Shown: positions 40,912-49,651 of the stretch, piece by piece
Numbering within the stretch: position 1 is the first letter of the stretch
Layout of the letters: the number at the start of each line of letters is the position of its first letter
DNA from: CAVPLM01 sp963713545
Lineage (GTDB): Bacteria; Actinomycetota; Thermoleophilia; RBG-16-64-13
Length of the DNA: 64,000 nt
Assembly: GCA_963713545.1 (NCBI GenBank)
Contig: CAVQME010000008.1
Location: 1 to 64,000 of the forward strand
Direction of reading: 5' to 3'
The notes under the pieces: model-generated
Told to the model about the DNA's origin: nothing
The model's input: the letters and a program-made list of their open reading frames with translations, nothing else
Databases searched by the model: none
Program-made: the position numbers and the translations under genes

Positions 40912-41169
40912 GTGCTGGGCGAATCGAACGAATGGACCTGGCTGGTGCTTGCGGCGGTTGTGGTGCTGGTGATCATGGCCAGGCCCTATTTCAACAAAAG
41001 GCGGACCTACACGCCCATACCCCCGGAAGCCCGGGCGCAATGGAACACCTGGCCTTGTCCGTCGTGTGGAGCGCAAAACCATCCCTCTGAGCGCTCGGAA
41101 GATGGAAGCCGGGTCAGGGGTATCTGCTCCGCCTGCAAGAAGACGTGGGACGGGATCGTGGGCAAATGA
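40912..41169 (+). CDS. Membrane protein with zinc-ribbon-like domain
   Basis: About 85 residues from a GTG after GGGAGGAG. One helix (WTWLVLAAVVVLVIMARPYF) is followed by WPCPSCGAQN...GICSACKKTW, a four-Cys zinc site. A frame upstream is open but has no ribosome site. It overlaps the next gene by four bases (ATGA), so the two are translationally coupled. Function unknown. Confidence 0.6.
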   Translation: MLGESNEWTWLVLAAVVVLVIMARPYFNKRRTYTPIPPEARAQWNTWPCPSCGAQNHPSERSEDGSRVRGICSACKKTWDGIVGK

Positions 41170-41426
41170 AGGACAAGAGATGGCTGAAGGTGGCTGCGAC
41201 GATGGTGGGGGCACTCCTCCTGCTGGCGGGCGCGGGTGTCGCCATCGCCCACTACGTCATTGAGAGCAGCTTCACCTCCCAATACATCACCCTCGCCATC
41301 GCCGCCGCGCTGTTCGTCGCTGGATGGGCGCTCCTTGATTGGGGCGCGGAGGTCACGCGCCGCTGGGAGGGAGACAAGCCGAAGGGGGGAGGCCCGAAGT
41401 ATCCGTCGAATCCTGGAGGGCTGTGA
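41166..41426 (+). CDS. Small membrane protein
   Basis: 86 residues: MKDKRWLKVAATMVGALLLL, then two helices (ALLLLAGAGVAIAHYVI and YITLAIAAALFVAGWALLDW) and a basic, Gly-rich tail. It starts inside the stop of the zinc-ribbon gene. Its 3' end overlaps the convergent metallopeptidase gene by about 70 bases. Family not recognised. Confidence 0.6.
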   Translation: MKDKRWLKVAATMVGALLLLAGAGVAIAHYVIESSFTSQYITLAIAAALFVAGWALLDWGAEVTRRWEGDKPKGGGPKYPSNPGGL

Positions 41427-42621
41427 GACGGCGAATCTGCGTCGGTGTCAGAGGCTCGGTCAAGAGCCGCCGGAATGACTCAAGCCGCCGCGGCCCTTTC
41501 AGAAATGGCTCCAGCATCGCTTCCCCAGCGCGGTAGTTGAATATGTAGGATCGATAGACCGGGGACTCGATGAATCTCACGGTCTGAGCTGCTTCCTCAG
41601 GAGTATCCAGCTCATAGTGCTCGATGTACTCCTGTACTTCGTAGGCGGGACGATCATCGCGATGCAGCAGCAGCGCCGCGTTCTCCGCTACGCCCCGCAA
41701 CTGTCGACGGGCGCGCCGTATGCCGATCTGCGCCCGCACATCGACGTCCGCCAGTCCCGCCGCTGGGTATAGCTCGTCCTCGAGAAATGTGGCCAACTCG
41801 TCGTCGCTGAATATCATCGCGGCCGCGCTGTCTGCAATCCCCTCCGACAACACGCACTCAGGGGCCAGAAGTAGCTGCACGCTGAACTCGGCCCATCCTT
41901 TTGTGCGATAGAGAAGCGCTTCCTTAAGCGCATGCTCGGTGTGATGTCCCGGGTATGCCTCATGTGCCAGAAGTGGCACCACCCAGTCACCCTGAATAGG
42001 CAGATCAAGGTTCACCTCGATGAGCGAGCGGTAATCGCCTAGATACCAGTTGTACGCACTCCACGACTGATCGTTGACCAGTTGTAGCGCCGCTTCCTCA
42101 CCGCGTGGCAGCGCAAAGAGCGCTTGCGTTCGACGCCGTGTTTCCCGGCGCGCAAGCTCAAGAACTGGGATCACCCGGTCTCCGGCAAGCTGGAGGCCCG
42201 TGTTCCAGGCGGCCATCCGCGCGGGTAGCGGACCGTGCCCGGGAAGCAGTTGCTCCAGTTCGGCATGCGCCGCCTCGAAAACCGCCTCGGACACTCGCTG
42301 GGGCCGTATGTCGAAGTACCGCTCCACCTCGTCCAGGTAGTCGAGCCGGTCACCCAATAGGTTGCGCACCAGGGCCGACATGGCCCGCGTCTGGCGCCAC
42401 AGGAAGTCCTTGCGCTGCGGGTCATAGTCACAGTCCTCGACGGCCGCCAGGAGCTGCTCGGCATCCCCTGCCAGCGCTTCCAGCGGTCGCGGTCTTCCGG
42501 CCTTCACCCTCGCCAGCAGCTCTGGCGGGCCGAAATAGGCATCGACGAACCCTTCGCAATATTCGTCGAGGTGGAGGGCCAAAAGAAGATACTGGCTTTC
42601 GATCGGGTCCATCTGTTTCAC
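41353..42621 (-). CDS. DUF885-type metallopeptidase-like protein
   Basis: 422 residues. LLAHEAYPGHHTEHALKEAL carries the HEAYPGHH zinc motif typical of DUF885 proteins, and ECVLSEGIADSAAAM is the downstream Glu helix expected to supply the third ligand. The N-terminal half (DEYCEGFVDAYFGPPELLAR) is helical. A peptidase or hydrolase role is likely, with unknown substrate. No signal peptide is visible, so it is probably cytosolic. The pseudokinase gene lies just upstream on the same strand. Confidence 0.82.
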   Translation of the reverse strand: MKQMDPIESQYLLLALHLDEYCEGFVDAYFGPPELLARVKAGRPRPLEALAGDAEQLLAAVEDCDYDPQRKDFLWRQTRAMSALVRNLLGDRLDYLDEVERYFDIRPQRVSEAVFEAAHAELEQLLPGHGPLPARMAAWNTGLQLAGDRVIPVLELARRETRRRTQALFALPRGEEAALQLVNDQSWSAYNWYLGDYRSLIEVNLDLPIQGDWVVPLLAHEAYPGHHTEHALKEALLYRTKGWAEFSVQLLLAPECVLSEGIADSAAAMIFSDDELATFLEDELYPAAGLADVDVRAQIGIRRARRQLRGVAENAALLLHRDDRPAYEVQEYIEHYELDTPEEAAQTVRFIESPVYRSYIFNYRAGEAMLEPFLKGPRRLESFRRLLTEPLTPTQIRRLTALQDSTDTSGLPPSACLPPSGA

Positions 42622-42646
42622 ACTGCGGAGCCCCCCTCCTCTCTTG

Positions 42647-43465
42647 CTACAGCCCCGCGACCAGCGCCTGCCTCATCTCCTCGACCGACCGGTACCGGGC
42701 CGCGGGGTCCTTCTGCAGCGCCCGCAGGATCACCTTGTCGATCCACCCGGGCACACCGGCCCGGCGCTGGCTCGGAGGGGTGGGCGGCACGGTTAGGTGC
42801 TTCTGGGCCACCTCGGGGGCGGAGACGCCATCGAACGGGACCGCTCCGGTCACCAGCTCGTAGAGAATAACTCCGAGCGCATACACGTCGGACTGAGGAA
42901 TCACCCGGTCGCTCTGGATCTGTTCCGGGCTAAGGTAGTAGGCTGTCGCCGCCGCCCGGCTCTCCCCCTCGGGGAGGATATTGGCGATCGCCATGCCCCA
43001 CCCCACCACCTTCACCTCGTCGGACTCGGCCGAGACCAGCAGGTTGGAGGTCTTTAGATTGCCGTGGGACACGCCCTGGGACTGGACGGCGGCCACCGCC
43101 GCGGCAGCCTGAAGAACGTAGCGGACCGCGAGCGACGGCTCCAGCGGTCCTCCCGCTTGGATCATGCTCTCGAGGTCGATGCCCGGGACGTAGTCGCGTA
43201 CCACATAGAAGTCGTCCCCGTCGCGGCCCCACGCGCTCGGGATGATCACGCCGGGGTGTCCGGCCGCGGCCTCCAGGCGCGCGGACATATCGGCGGCAAG
43301 CTCCGGCGAGACGTCCCGCAGCATCTTGAGCACCACGACCTCCCCGCCCGACCCCGTCGCCTGGTAGGTCTCCGCCGACCCGGCCACGTCCAGCCGCCGT
43401 CCCAGCCGATAGCCACCGACCACCACCGGCTCTCTCACACCGCCCATCTCTACCCCCATCTCCAA
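42647..43465 (-). CDS. Ser/Thr-kinase-like protein, predicted pseudokinase
   Basis: 272 residues with the bacterial Pkn2 (Hanks) fold: YYLSPEQIQSDRVIPQSDVY, ALGVILYELVTGAVPFDG, and a C-lobe DKVILRALQKDPAARYRSVE. Lys47 (VVVLKML) is kept. However, the catalytic loop reads H134-G135-N136-L-K-T-S-N in place of HRDLKxxN, the DFG motif reads G155-W156-G157, and the Gly loop (LGRRLDVAGSAE) is degenerate. Loss of both catalytic Asp residues predicts no kinase activity and a scaffold role. It probably has no transmembrane segment. Confidence 0.85.
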   Translation of the reverse strand: MEMGVEMGGVREPVVVGGYRLGRRLDVAGSAETYQATGSGGEVVVLKMLRDVSPELAADMSARLEAAAGHPGVIIPSAWGRDGDDFYVVRDYVPGIDLESMIQAGGPLEPSLAVRYVLQAAAAVAAVQSQGVSHGNLKTSNLLVSAESDEVKVVGWGMAIANILPEGESRAAATAYYLSPEQIQSDRVIPQSDVYALGVILYELVTGAVPFDGVSAPEVAQKHLTVPPTPPSQRRAGVPGWIDKVILRALQKDPAARYRSVEEMRQALVAGL

Positions 43466-43524
43466 CGTTGACCTGCAGGGCGTCGCGAGAGACGCCGACT
43501 CTGTCGCTCCTCAGTGTAGAGGAA

Positions 43525-43548
43525 CACGGGGCCGTCCGCGGCCCCGTG
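43525..43548. other. GC-rich hairpin in a divergent intergenic region
   Basis: CACGGGGCC-GTCCGC-GGCCCCGTG is a perfect nine-pair stem. It sits between the divergent starts of the pseudokinase and the SRPBCC gene. There is no T-run, so it may be a terminator relic or an mRNA leader structure. Confidence 0.45.
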
Positions 43549-43673
43549 CCTTCGCTGCAGTCGTGGCCACCACCGCTCTTGAGCGCTGACCGCGCGGATG
43601 AGTGGCACCTTTGTTAGGGGGGCAACCCTGATGGGTACCTTCGGGGCAACTACCGGATAGGGAAAGGGGAGTC

Positions 43674-44087
43674 ATGGCGTTCATCGACAAGACAATCGAA
43701 GTTGCGGCAGATGTCCATGACGTCTATGAGGTCTGGACGGCCTTCACGGAGTATCCCGAGTTCATGGAGTGTGTCGAGACCGTGACGGTCGTTTCAGACG
43801 ACCAACTCCACTGGGTTGCTCTGATCGAGGATGACACATGCGAGTGGGATGCCGACGTGGTAGAGGAGGTCCCGGACACGAAAGTCACGTGGCGGGCCAT
43901 TGACGGTCGCGAAACCGGCGAGGTGCGCTTTGAGAAGCTGGCGGACGGCATCACCAAGGTGACCTACCAACTCGAGTACGACCCGGCCGCCTGGGAAGGC
44001 AAAGCCGATACCGTGCGCCATTGGATGCGCCGTCGAGTCGACAAGGATCTCGACAGCTTCAAGGAGCTGGTCGAAACCATAGCTTGA
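43674..44087 (+). CDS. SRPBCC (polyketide cyclase/dehydrase-like) protein
   Basis: 137 residues; ATG preceded by AAAGGGGAGTC. FIDKTIEVAADVHDVYEVWT, AFTEYPEFMECVETVTVVSD, DVVEEVPDTKVTWRAIDGRE and TGEVRFEKLADGITKVTYQL are hallmarks of START/SRPBCC cyclase-dehydrase domains that bind hydrophobic ligands. The substrate is unknown and it stands alone. Confidence 0.85.
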   Translation: MAFIDKTIEVAADVHDVYEVWTAFTEYPEFMECVETVTVVSDDQLHWVALIEDDTCEWDADVVEEVPDTKVTWRAIDGRETGEVRFEKLADGITKVTYQLEYDPAAWEGKADTVRHWMRRRVDKDLDSFKELVETIA

Positions 44088-44229
44088 GCGACGGCAGCAT
44101 CTGGCGCAAGTCGTCGGTAGAACCGGGCGCGTTGGCCCGGAAGGTTATCCGCAGGCTAACACCCTACCCCCGGCCCCCATCCATCCTCTCCGAATAGTGC
44201 TCTTGCCCAATGCCCCTTCTCTGTCTCGG

Positions 44230-44315
44230 GCAGCCAAGAACGGCCGGTGAAGGCCCGGTCGCGAAGGCCGGGCTTTCGCGTCTTTGGGGCGAGTTCGCTG
44301 GCAATTCCGCGGTGG
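44230..44315 (+). repeat. Hairpin-tail part of the dispersed repeat (last copy)
   Basis: GCAGCCAAGAACGGCCGGTG, AAGGCCCGGTCGCGAAGGCC, GGGCTTTCGCGTCTTTGGGG, CGAGTTCGCTGGCAATTCCG. The stem (AGGCCCGGTC/GGCCGGGCTT) and tail are clear; AGCCAAGAACGG corresponds to GAAAGCCAAGAATCG. No T-arm is recognisable. No copy was found between here and the right edge of the window. The rest of the 44.1-44.4 kb gap holds no gene. Confidence 0.65.
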
Positions 44316-44447
44316 CCGCGTCCAGACTCTCCGCGTTTCCCAGGGTCGAGTCCCCGTGAAAAGCCGCCATCCCACACAGCGGCCAGGCGGAGACGGCCGC
44401 TAGACGAACTGAGGCACGAGATACGCGTTCTCACACCACGGCCTCAT

Positions 44448-45719
44448 TCAGCCGATGTGGGGATGATCAGATGCCGCCGAGCCCGGCACGGGGTCGGCGT
44501 CGAGGAGCTTCCAGGCGCGCAGGGGGATCATTCCCACTATCACGGCGAGCAGTGCAGCGGCGAGCCCGAGGAAGGCCGGGCGCGCACCGACTGCCTCTAC
44601 CAGAAACCCCACCGCCACGAAACCGGCGGGACCAGCGGCCATGGAGAACGAGCTGATGGTCCCGACGACCCTACCACGGAGGCGGTGTGGCGTTCGAAGC
44701 TGCATGGCATGGTTGAGCATGGGTCCCACAGGTCCCCAGAACAACCCCGAGAGCACCCCGGCCACGAGCAGCTGGGAGAACCCCGCCAAGAAGGCCATCC
44801 AGACCAGCGAAAGCGAAGCGCCCAGCATCGAGACGGTGACCACTACCCGCCGTGGTATCCGGCGTACCAGCCACTCGTAGGAGAGCGTGCCGACCACGAC
44901 CCCAGCGCTCATCGCCATCAGCAGTAGTCCCAAGCGCCCGGGCGCACCTTGACTCGTGAAGTGGACAGGGAGGACGACTCCTTCAACCGGGTAGTACAGC
45001 GCCACGACCAGCGCCACCAGCACCGTGAGCGGCAAGAGGAGCGGTTCGCGCAGAACGAAACGGAGTCCCTCGGCCGTGCCGTGCCAAACGCCTCTGAGTC
45101 GCATTTCGTGCGGGGGGCGACCGGCACCGGGCAGGTCTCGCAGAGGCACGACGCTCGCCGCGGCGATCAAGAAGGCTGTTCCCGTTCCGATCAGCGCACC
45201 GCTCGCACCCAGGACGGCGATGAGCAGTCCCCCGAGACCCGGGCCTACCAGGAAGGCCAGCCCGTACACCGTTTCATGTATCCCGTTGGCTCTATCGAGC
45301 GTCCAGCGGGCCTGCCCCGCGGCTTCAGGAAGCATCGCTTCCCGAGCTGAGGCGCCGGCCGGGTCGAAAAGCGCCCCCACGACAGCCAGGACGACAAGCA
45401 CACCGATCGTGAGACCATCCAGGGTGTCGACGATCGGGATCAGCAACACCGACAGGCCCGAGAGCACGTCGGACACTATCGCCGTCGGCCGGCGCCCGAC
45501 GAGGTCGACCATGGTGCCCGAAAACAGAGCAACGAACACCAGTGGCACCGCGGTGGCAGCCGCAACCACCCCGGCCATCGCAGCGCTCCCGGTGCGCTCG
45601 AGCACCAACCAGGGCAGGGCCACGCTGGTGATCCCGTTACCGACTCCGCTGACGAAGGTCGCGAATTCTAGGAGGAGAAGGCTGCGCCACCGTCGCGCAG
45701 TCCCCCCGGGTCGGGTCAT
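44448..45719 (-). CDS. MFS transporter
   Basis: 423 residues, 12 helices. LLLLEFATFVSGVGNGITSV, ALFSGTMVDLVGRRPTAIVS (loop 2/3 motif) and FLVGPGLGGLLIAVLGASGA match the MFS group of putative drug or macrolide exporters (EntS/MefA-like). YEWLVRRIPRRVVVTVSMLG is the loop 8/9 motif. The substrate is unknown. Confidence 0.9.
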   Translation of the reverse strand: MTRPGGTARRWRSLLLLEFATFVSGVGNGITSVALPWLVLERTGSAAMAGVVAAATAVPLVFVALFSGTMVDLVGRRPTAIVSDVLSGLSVLLIPIVDTLDGLTIGVLVVLAVVGALFDPAGASAREAMLPEAAGQARWTLDRANGIHETVYGLAFLVGPGLGGLLIAVLGASGALIGTGTAFLIAAASVVPLRDLPGAGRPPHEMRLRGVWHGTAEGLRFVLREPLLLPLTVLVALVVALYYPVEGVVLPVHFTSQGAPGRLGLLLMAMSAGVVVGTLSYEWLVRRIPRRVVVTVSMLGASLSLVWMAFLAGFSQLLVAGVLSGLFWGPVGPMLNHAMQLRTPHRLRGRVVGTISSFSMAAGPAGFVAVGFLVEAVGARPAFLGLAAALLAVIVGMIPLRAWKLLDADPVPGSAASDHPHIG

Positions 45720-45866
45720 TATCGACTCGTGTCGCGCTATCGAACACCTGCCTGCATACGCCAGAGTAGGTTGCGATCATCCTCTCACCGCGATGCGCTT
45801 GACGATAGAGCCGCGCACGGCGAGGGCTCCTTTCCTAGACGGCCAGGGGCGAAAGGATCAACTGGG

Positions 45867-46412
45867 CTAGTCCTCGGGGGCCGCGTCGTCGATCGGGCTA
45901 CGACCGAGCGGAACGAACAGCACGGATAGGCCGGTTGGTTCCACCTGGACGATGGCGACGGTCGGGTCGTCGTCTTCCTCGTAGGGGGAGGTAGCTGTGC
46001 CCGGGTTGAGAAGGAGTATCCCCTCGACCCAGGCGGCGGAGGGAATGTGCTCGTGACCGAACACCACAAGGTTGGGCGCGAGGCCCTTGGGGCCGATGGC
46101 GATCTTGCCGGCGGCCAGACGTTTCAAGAGGCGTTTTCGCTTGTGACACACCACGAAGGTGACCCCTGAGAGCTCGCCGCCGGCTTCGCGGGGAAGCGTG
46201 TCGGCCAGTTTGCCCGCATCGAGGTTGCCGGCCACCGCGGTCACCGGGGCGACGGTCGCGAGTGCCTCGAGGATCTGCGGGTCCATGATGTCACCCGCGT
46301 GGACTATGTGCGTCACGCCTGCAAACAGCTCGAGAACGGCCGGATCCAGGTAGCCGTGGGTGTCTGCCATGACGCCGATGCGCACGAGCGGCGGCAAGCT
46401 GGTGCCGCTCAT
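45867..46412 (-). CDS. YfcE/MJ0936-type metallophosphoesterase
   Basis: 181 residues from MSGTSLPPLVRIGVMADTHG. The D-x-H motif (ADTHGYLD), GD (IVHAGDIMD), GN (AVAGNLDAG) and GHEH (VVFGHEHIPSA) bind two metals. The usual first His of the CH/GH motif appears as VVCHKRKRLL. It likely cleaves phosphodiesters of unknown identity. The frame is open 30 codons upstream, into the remnant of another gene, so the start is uncertain. Confidence 0.85.
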   Translation of the reverse strand: MSGTSLPPLVRIGVMADTHGYLDPAVLELFAGVTHIVHAGDIMDPQILEALATVAPVTAVAGNLDAGKLADTLPREAGGELSGVTFVVCHKRKRLLKRLAAGKIAIGPKGLAPNLVVFGHEHIPSAAWVEGILLLNPGTATSPYEEDDDPTVAIVQVEPTGLSVLFVPLGRSPIDDAAPED

Positions 46413-46504
46413 GGCCGCGTTCACGGGCTTGGGCCGGTGTTGGTCCGAGTCCCGTCCTTTTCGCCCCGATGAGCCCCCGTGCTCCTTGGCTGCCGCAAGC
46501 ATCG

Positions 46505-46648
46505 TCAGCTCGCCGACCCGCGAATGCAGGAGCGCCGAGACTCGGCCCCTTGACCGAGCGATCGAAGAACCCCAGCTGCCCCGAAACCCACGGTGCCTCC
46601 GATGAATCCCGGGAAGGCTTCACCCGGTTTGTACGCGACAATCGCCAT
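46505..46648 (-). pseudogene. N-terminal remnant resembling an arylsulfatase
   Basis: An ATG with a strong GGGGGAGG ribosome site opens MAIVAYKPGEAFPGFIGGTV, which resembles the characteristic N-terminus of actinobacterial arylsulfatases (Y-K-P-G-x-A-F-P/N-G-V-I-G-R-T). The frame then runs GFGAAGVLRSLGQ and stops after about 47 codons. The sulfatase domain with its formylglycine Cys is absent. This looks like a gene start left after deletion. Confidence 0.4.
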
Positions 46649-46815
46649 CGGTGCCTCCCCCGCGGCGTCAGCTACTCTCCTGGATCCGGGGACATTATGC
46701 CTCATGCCTCCCCTCCTGCAGTAGAGGAGCAGTCCCTTTCGCGCCTCATGTAAAGAAAATGGGGTCCTGTGGCGTGAATAGGAGTAGAGTCAACCTGATG
46801 CCATAGGAGACCGAG

Positions 46816-47358
46816 TTGCCGCGGGGGACGGTTATCACTATGAGCAACCATGGGTTGCCTGTCTTGGAGCGCAATGGCGCCTGGGCCGACAACCTTGGCC
46901 CCGAGCTGATTTTCCGTAGCCACTATCGCCCTCTGGTTGCCGCCCTCACCGTTGCCTGCGGCAACCGGGAACTTGCCGCAGACGCCGTCCAGGACGCTTT
47001 TGTGGAGCTGTGCAAGCGGTGGAGCAAGATCGGCGACTACGAAAAGCCGGAGGCCTGGCTCATGCGGGTTGCGGTGAACCGGGCCCGCAGCGAGCAGAGA
47101 TCCCTTCGTCGGCGCGCGGCTGCCATCCTGCGCATGGAGCCGATCCTGCGCGATGACCCCTCCGGAGTGCCGGCTCACCTTCTATGGGCCTTCCACGGTC
47201 TGCCCAGCCGCCAGCGTCTTGCTTGTTCGCTCTTCTACATTCTGGATCTGCCCCTCGAAGAGGTAGCCCAGACCATGGGTATCTCGGTAGGAGCGGCAGG
47301 TGCTCATCTGCATCGGGCACGCACCACGATGCGCTCCCTTCTGGAGGAATCCTCATGA
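46816..47358 (+). CDS. ECF-type RNA polymerase sigma factor
   Basis: 180 residues. A TTG with AGGAG six bases upstream is the best start; an ATG eight codons later has a poorer site. Region 2 is FRSHYRPLVAALTVACGNRE, LAADAVQDAFVELCKRWSKI and PEAWLMRVAVNRA; region 4 is LPSRQRLACSLFYILDLPLE, EVAQTMGISVGAAGAHLHRA. It directs transcription of a small regulon. Its stop overlaps the start of the membrane-anchored propeller gene (ATGA), which suggests that the latter controls it. Confidence 0.9.
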   Translation: MPRGTVITMSNHGLPVLERNGAWADNLGPELIFRSHYRPLVAALTVACGNRELAADAVQDAFVELCKRWSKIGDYEKPEAWLMRVAVNRARSEQRSLRRRAAAILRMEPILRDDPSGVPAHLLWAFHGLPSRQRLACSLFYILDLPLEEVAQTMGISVGAAGAHLHRARTTMRSLLEESS

Positions 47359-48747
47359 CTTACCCCGACCCGCTCGAGAAGCTGCTGAAGCAGATGACGC
47401 CCCCTATCGACGACAGCGGCGTCTGGGAACGCATCGAGCTGCGGGCGCGGAAGCGGCGGTGGTCTTCCAGTTTGCGGTGGCTTCCTCCTCCTGGGCCTGA
47501 GGAGCGGTCGGGTGTCCAAAAGGAGGCATCCAGGACGAGGCGGACGAGCGGCCTCCGAGTCGCAGTGTATGCCTCCATCGCCGTCGTCCTTGTGGCCGCT
47601 GTGGCCGTCGGGAGCCTGGAGGCTGTCAAGTACCTGGGCAAAGGCACCACCATCGTCTACATCACGGACGAGACGACGGTCACGCCGGCGACCACCCAGG
47701 CCGTCACTCCGACGACCGAATCCACGGCCACAACCACCGCCGGCCGGCTGGGCGAGCTCGTCTGGAAGTTCCAGGCGGGGGCGACAGTCGGCTCCCCGGT
47801 CGTCTTCGACGGGGTGGCCTATTTCGGCAGTGAGGACAACTACCTCTACGCGGTGGATGTCCAAAGCGGCGCGGAGAAATGGAAGTTCCAGACCGGCGGC
47901 CCGGTTACCTCCTCTCCGGTCATCTCCGGTGGGGTGGTCTACTTCGGTAGCGAGGACAACTACCTCTACGCTCTGGACGTCCGGAGCGGCACGGAGCAGT
48001 GGAAGTTCCAGACGGGCGGTCCTGTTGGCTCCCCGGCCGTCTCCGACGGGGTGGTCTACTTCGGCAGCTGGGACGACTACCTCTATGCGGTCGACATCCA
48101 GAGCGGCAAGGAGCAGTGGAAGTTCAAGACAGGGGGTAACGTCGGCTCCCCGGCCGTCTCCGACGGGGTGGTCTGCTTGGCAGCATGGACGCCTACCTCT
48201 ACGCCGTGGACATCCAGAGCGGCAGGGAGAAGTGGAAGTTCGAGACGGGCGATCGCGGCGGTCGGTACCCCGGCCATCTCCGACGGCGTGGTCTACTTCG
48301 GCGGGGTGGGGCCCGCCAGTCAGGGACGCCTACCTCTATGCGGTCGACATCCAGAGCGGCACGGAGAAGTGGAAGTCCGAGACGGGCGCAACCTTCGGGG
48401 TGAAGATCGAGTCCTCCCCGGCCATCGCCGACGGGGTAGCCTACTTCACCATTAGCGACGCCTCCCTCCACGCGGTGGACATCCAGAGCGGCCGGGAGAA
48501 GTGGAAGTTCCAGGCGGGCGCTAGTGACATGTACTGGACCGGGCCCGCCCCGGCCCTCTCAGACGGGGTGGTCTTCTGTGGCGGTTTCGATGGCTACCTC
48601 TACGCGGTGGACACCCAGAGCGGAACGGAGAAATGGAAGTTCCAGGCGGGGGGTGCGGCCGGCTCCTCCCCGGCCGTCTCCGGCGGGGTGGTGTACTTCG
48701 GCAGTGAGGACGGCTATCTCTACGCGGTCGCCCCGGAGGGACAGTAG
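47355..48747 (+). pseudogene. Membrane-anchored PQQ-type beta-propeller protein, possible anti-sigma sensor, frameshifted
   Basis: About 464 residues if three indels are bridged. A cytosolic segment of about 67 residues (MTYPDPLEKLLKQMTPPIDD, VWERIELRARKRR) is followed by one helix (residues 68-88), a Thr-rich tether and eight or so PQQ-enzyme-like repeats of the form YLYAVDIQSGTEKWKFQTGG and SPAVSDGVVYFGS. Frame changes occur near 48179, 48250 and 48320, all within 145 bases of GC-rich repeat. The overlap with the ECF sigma gene suggests that the cytosolic part acts as anti-sigma and the external propeller as sensor. No canonical zinc anti-sigma motif is seen. Confidence 0.65.
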
Positions 48748-48841
48748 GGGGAGGAGGACAGTGTGAAGGTGCGCCTGAGTAACAAACCAGCGGTGACACT
48801 CTTGTGAAAAGGAAGGCTCCCGAGAAGGAGGTACGCGTCCT

Positions 48842-49552
48842 ATGAAAGGCAAGAAAGCACTCGTTCTGGTCGTACTCACCCTCGCCCTACTCGCTGTGGC
48901 GCTGATCCTACCCGCTGCGGCCTACGGCAAGTGCCCTGCCGACAAGCCGGTGAGTTGGGTAAGTGTTTGTACCAGTTATCGGTTTCCTGACATGCGGGGG
49001 AGTACGGTAGCGAACGTACAGCAGTTGGCAGATAAGAGTCTCAGGGGTCAAGTGGTGGTAGGGGTGTTTCGTGAGTTTTGGCCGCTTGGAGAAGATCCGG
49101 AAGATCTAACGCGATTTGACTACGTGGTAAAAACCAGGGCCTTTACTTCTCCTGACTTCTGGGATTATGACTCCCCCGATAACCCTCTCTACCCTGGCCT
49201 TGCCCACGCAGATTTCTTTTTCGCGACGGCGAACAATTGGCCGGCAGATCTGGGCGAGGCTCCAGAAGGGTGGCCCTATGGGGGTGCGGCCGTAGCCGAC
49301 TTCGTGGCATACGTCCCGATTTCGGAGTACCCAGAGGCACTACCTTGGCTAGCGTATTACAGGACTCCAATGGCAGACTACGATTCACCTAGTATTCCCC
49401 TCAGGTTCATGTTCATCGACTCTGGCAAGCGTGGAAGAGCCGATGTGATGCTAAGTTGGCTATTTGTCGGTGATCCGACGGCCCCTTGGGTGCCGACCGC
49501 CTGGACGGTTCCCATTCAGTCAGGCAACATCCAGGTTCACGTGGGGTCATGA
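48842..49552 (+). CDS. Secreted protein of unknown function
   Basis: 236 residues; ATG with a near-perfect AGAAGGAGGT ribosome site. The signal peptide is KGKKALVLVVLTLALLAVAL, ILPAAAYG with an Ala-x-Ala-like cleavage site. The mature part is rich in Trp, Tyr, Pro and Asp (FREFWPLGEDPEDLTRFDYV, AHADFFFATANNWPADLGEA, YPEALPWLAYYRTPMADYDS). No family recognised. Codon use is less GC-biased than its neighbours, which may mean later acquisition. Confidence 0.75.
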   Translation: MKGKKALVLVVLTLALLAVALILPAAAYGKCPADKPVSWVSVCTSYRFPDMRGSTVANVQQLADKSLRGQVVVGVFREFWPLGEDPEDLTRFDYVVKTRAFTSPDFWDYDSPDNPLYPGLAHADFFFATANNWPADLGEAPEGWPYGGAAVADFVAYVPISEYPEALPWLAYYRTPMADYDSPSIPLRFMFIDSGKRGRADVMLSWLFVGDPTAPWVPTAWTVPIQSGNIQVHVGS

Positions 49553-49627
49553 CAACTATTCTGTTAGCTGGCGTGTGATTGGTGTTACACGGTCCCTTGG
49601 GTTAGCGCAGCGACAACGGGGAGAAAG

Positions 49628-49651
49628 ACGGAGGTCCTTCGGGGCCTCCGT
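49628..49651 (+). terminator. Terminator hairpin GGAGG-TCC-TTCG-GGG-CCTCC
   Basis: ACGGAGGTCCTTCGGGGCCT, CCGTCCTC. It is the same hairpin as at 27901, 76 bases after the secreted protein stop. The 290-base gap that follows contains an IS-end-like sequence (49748-49790) and no gene. Confidence 0.7.
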
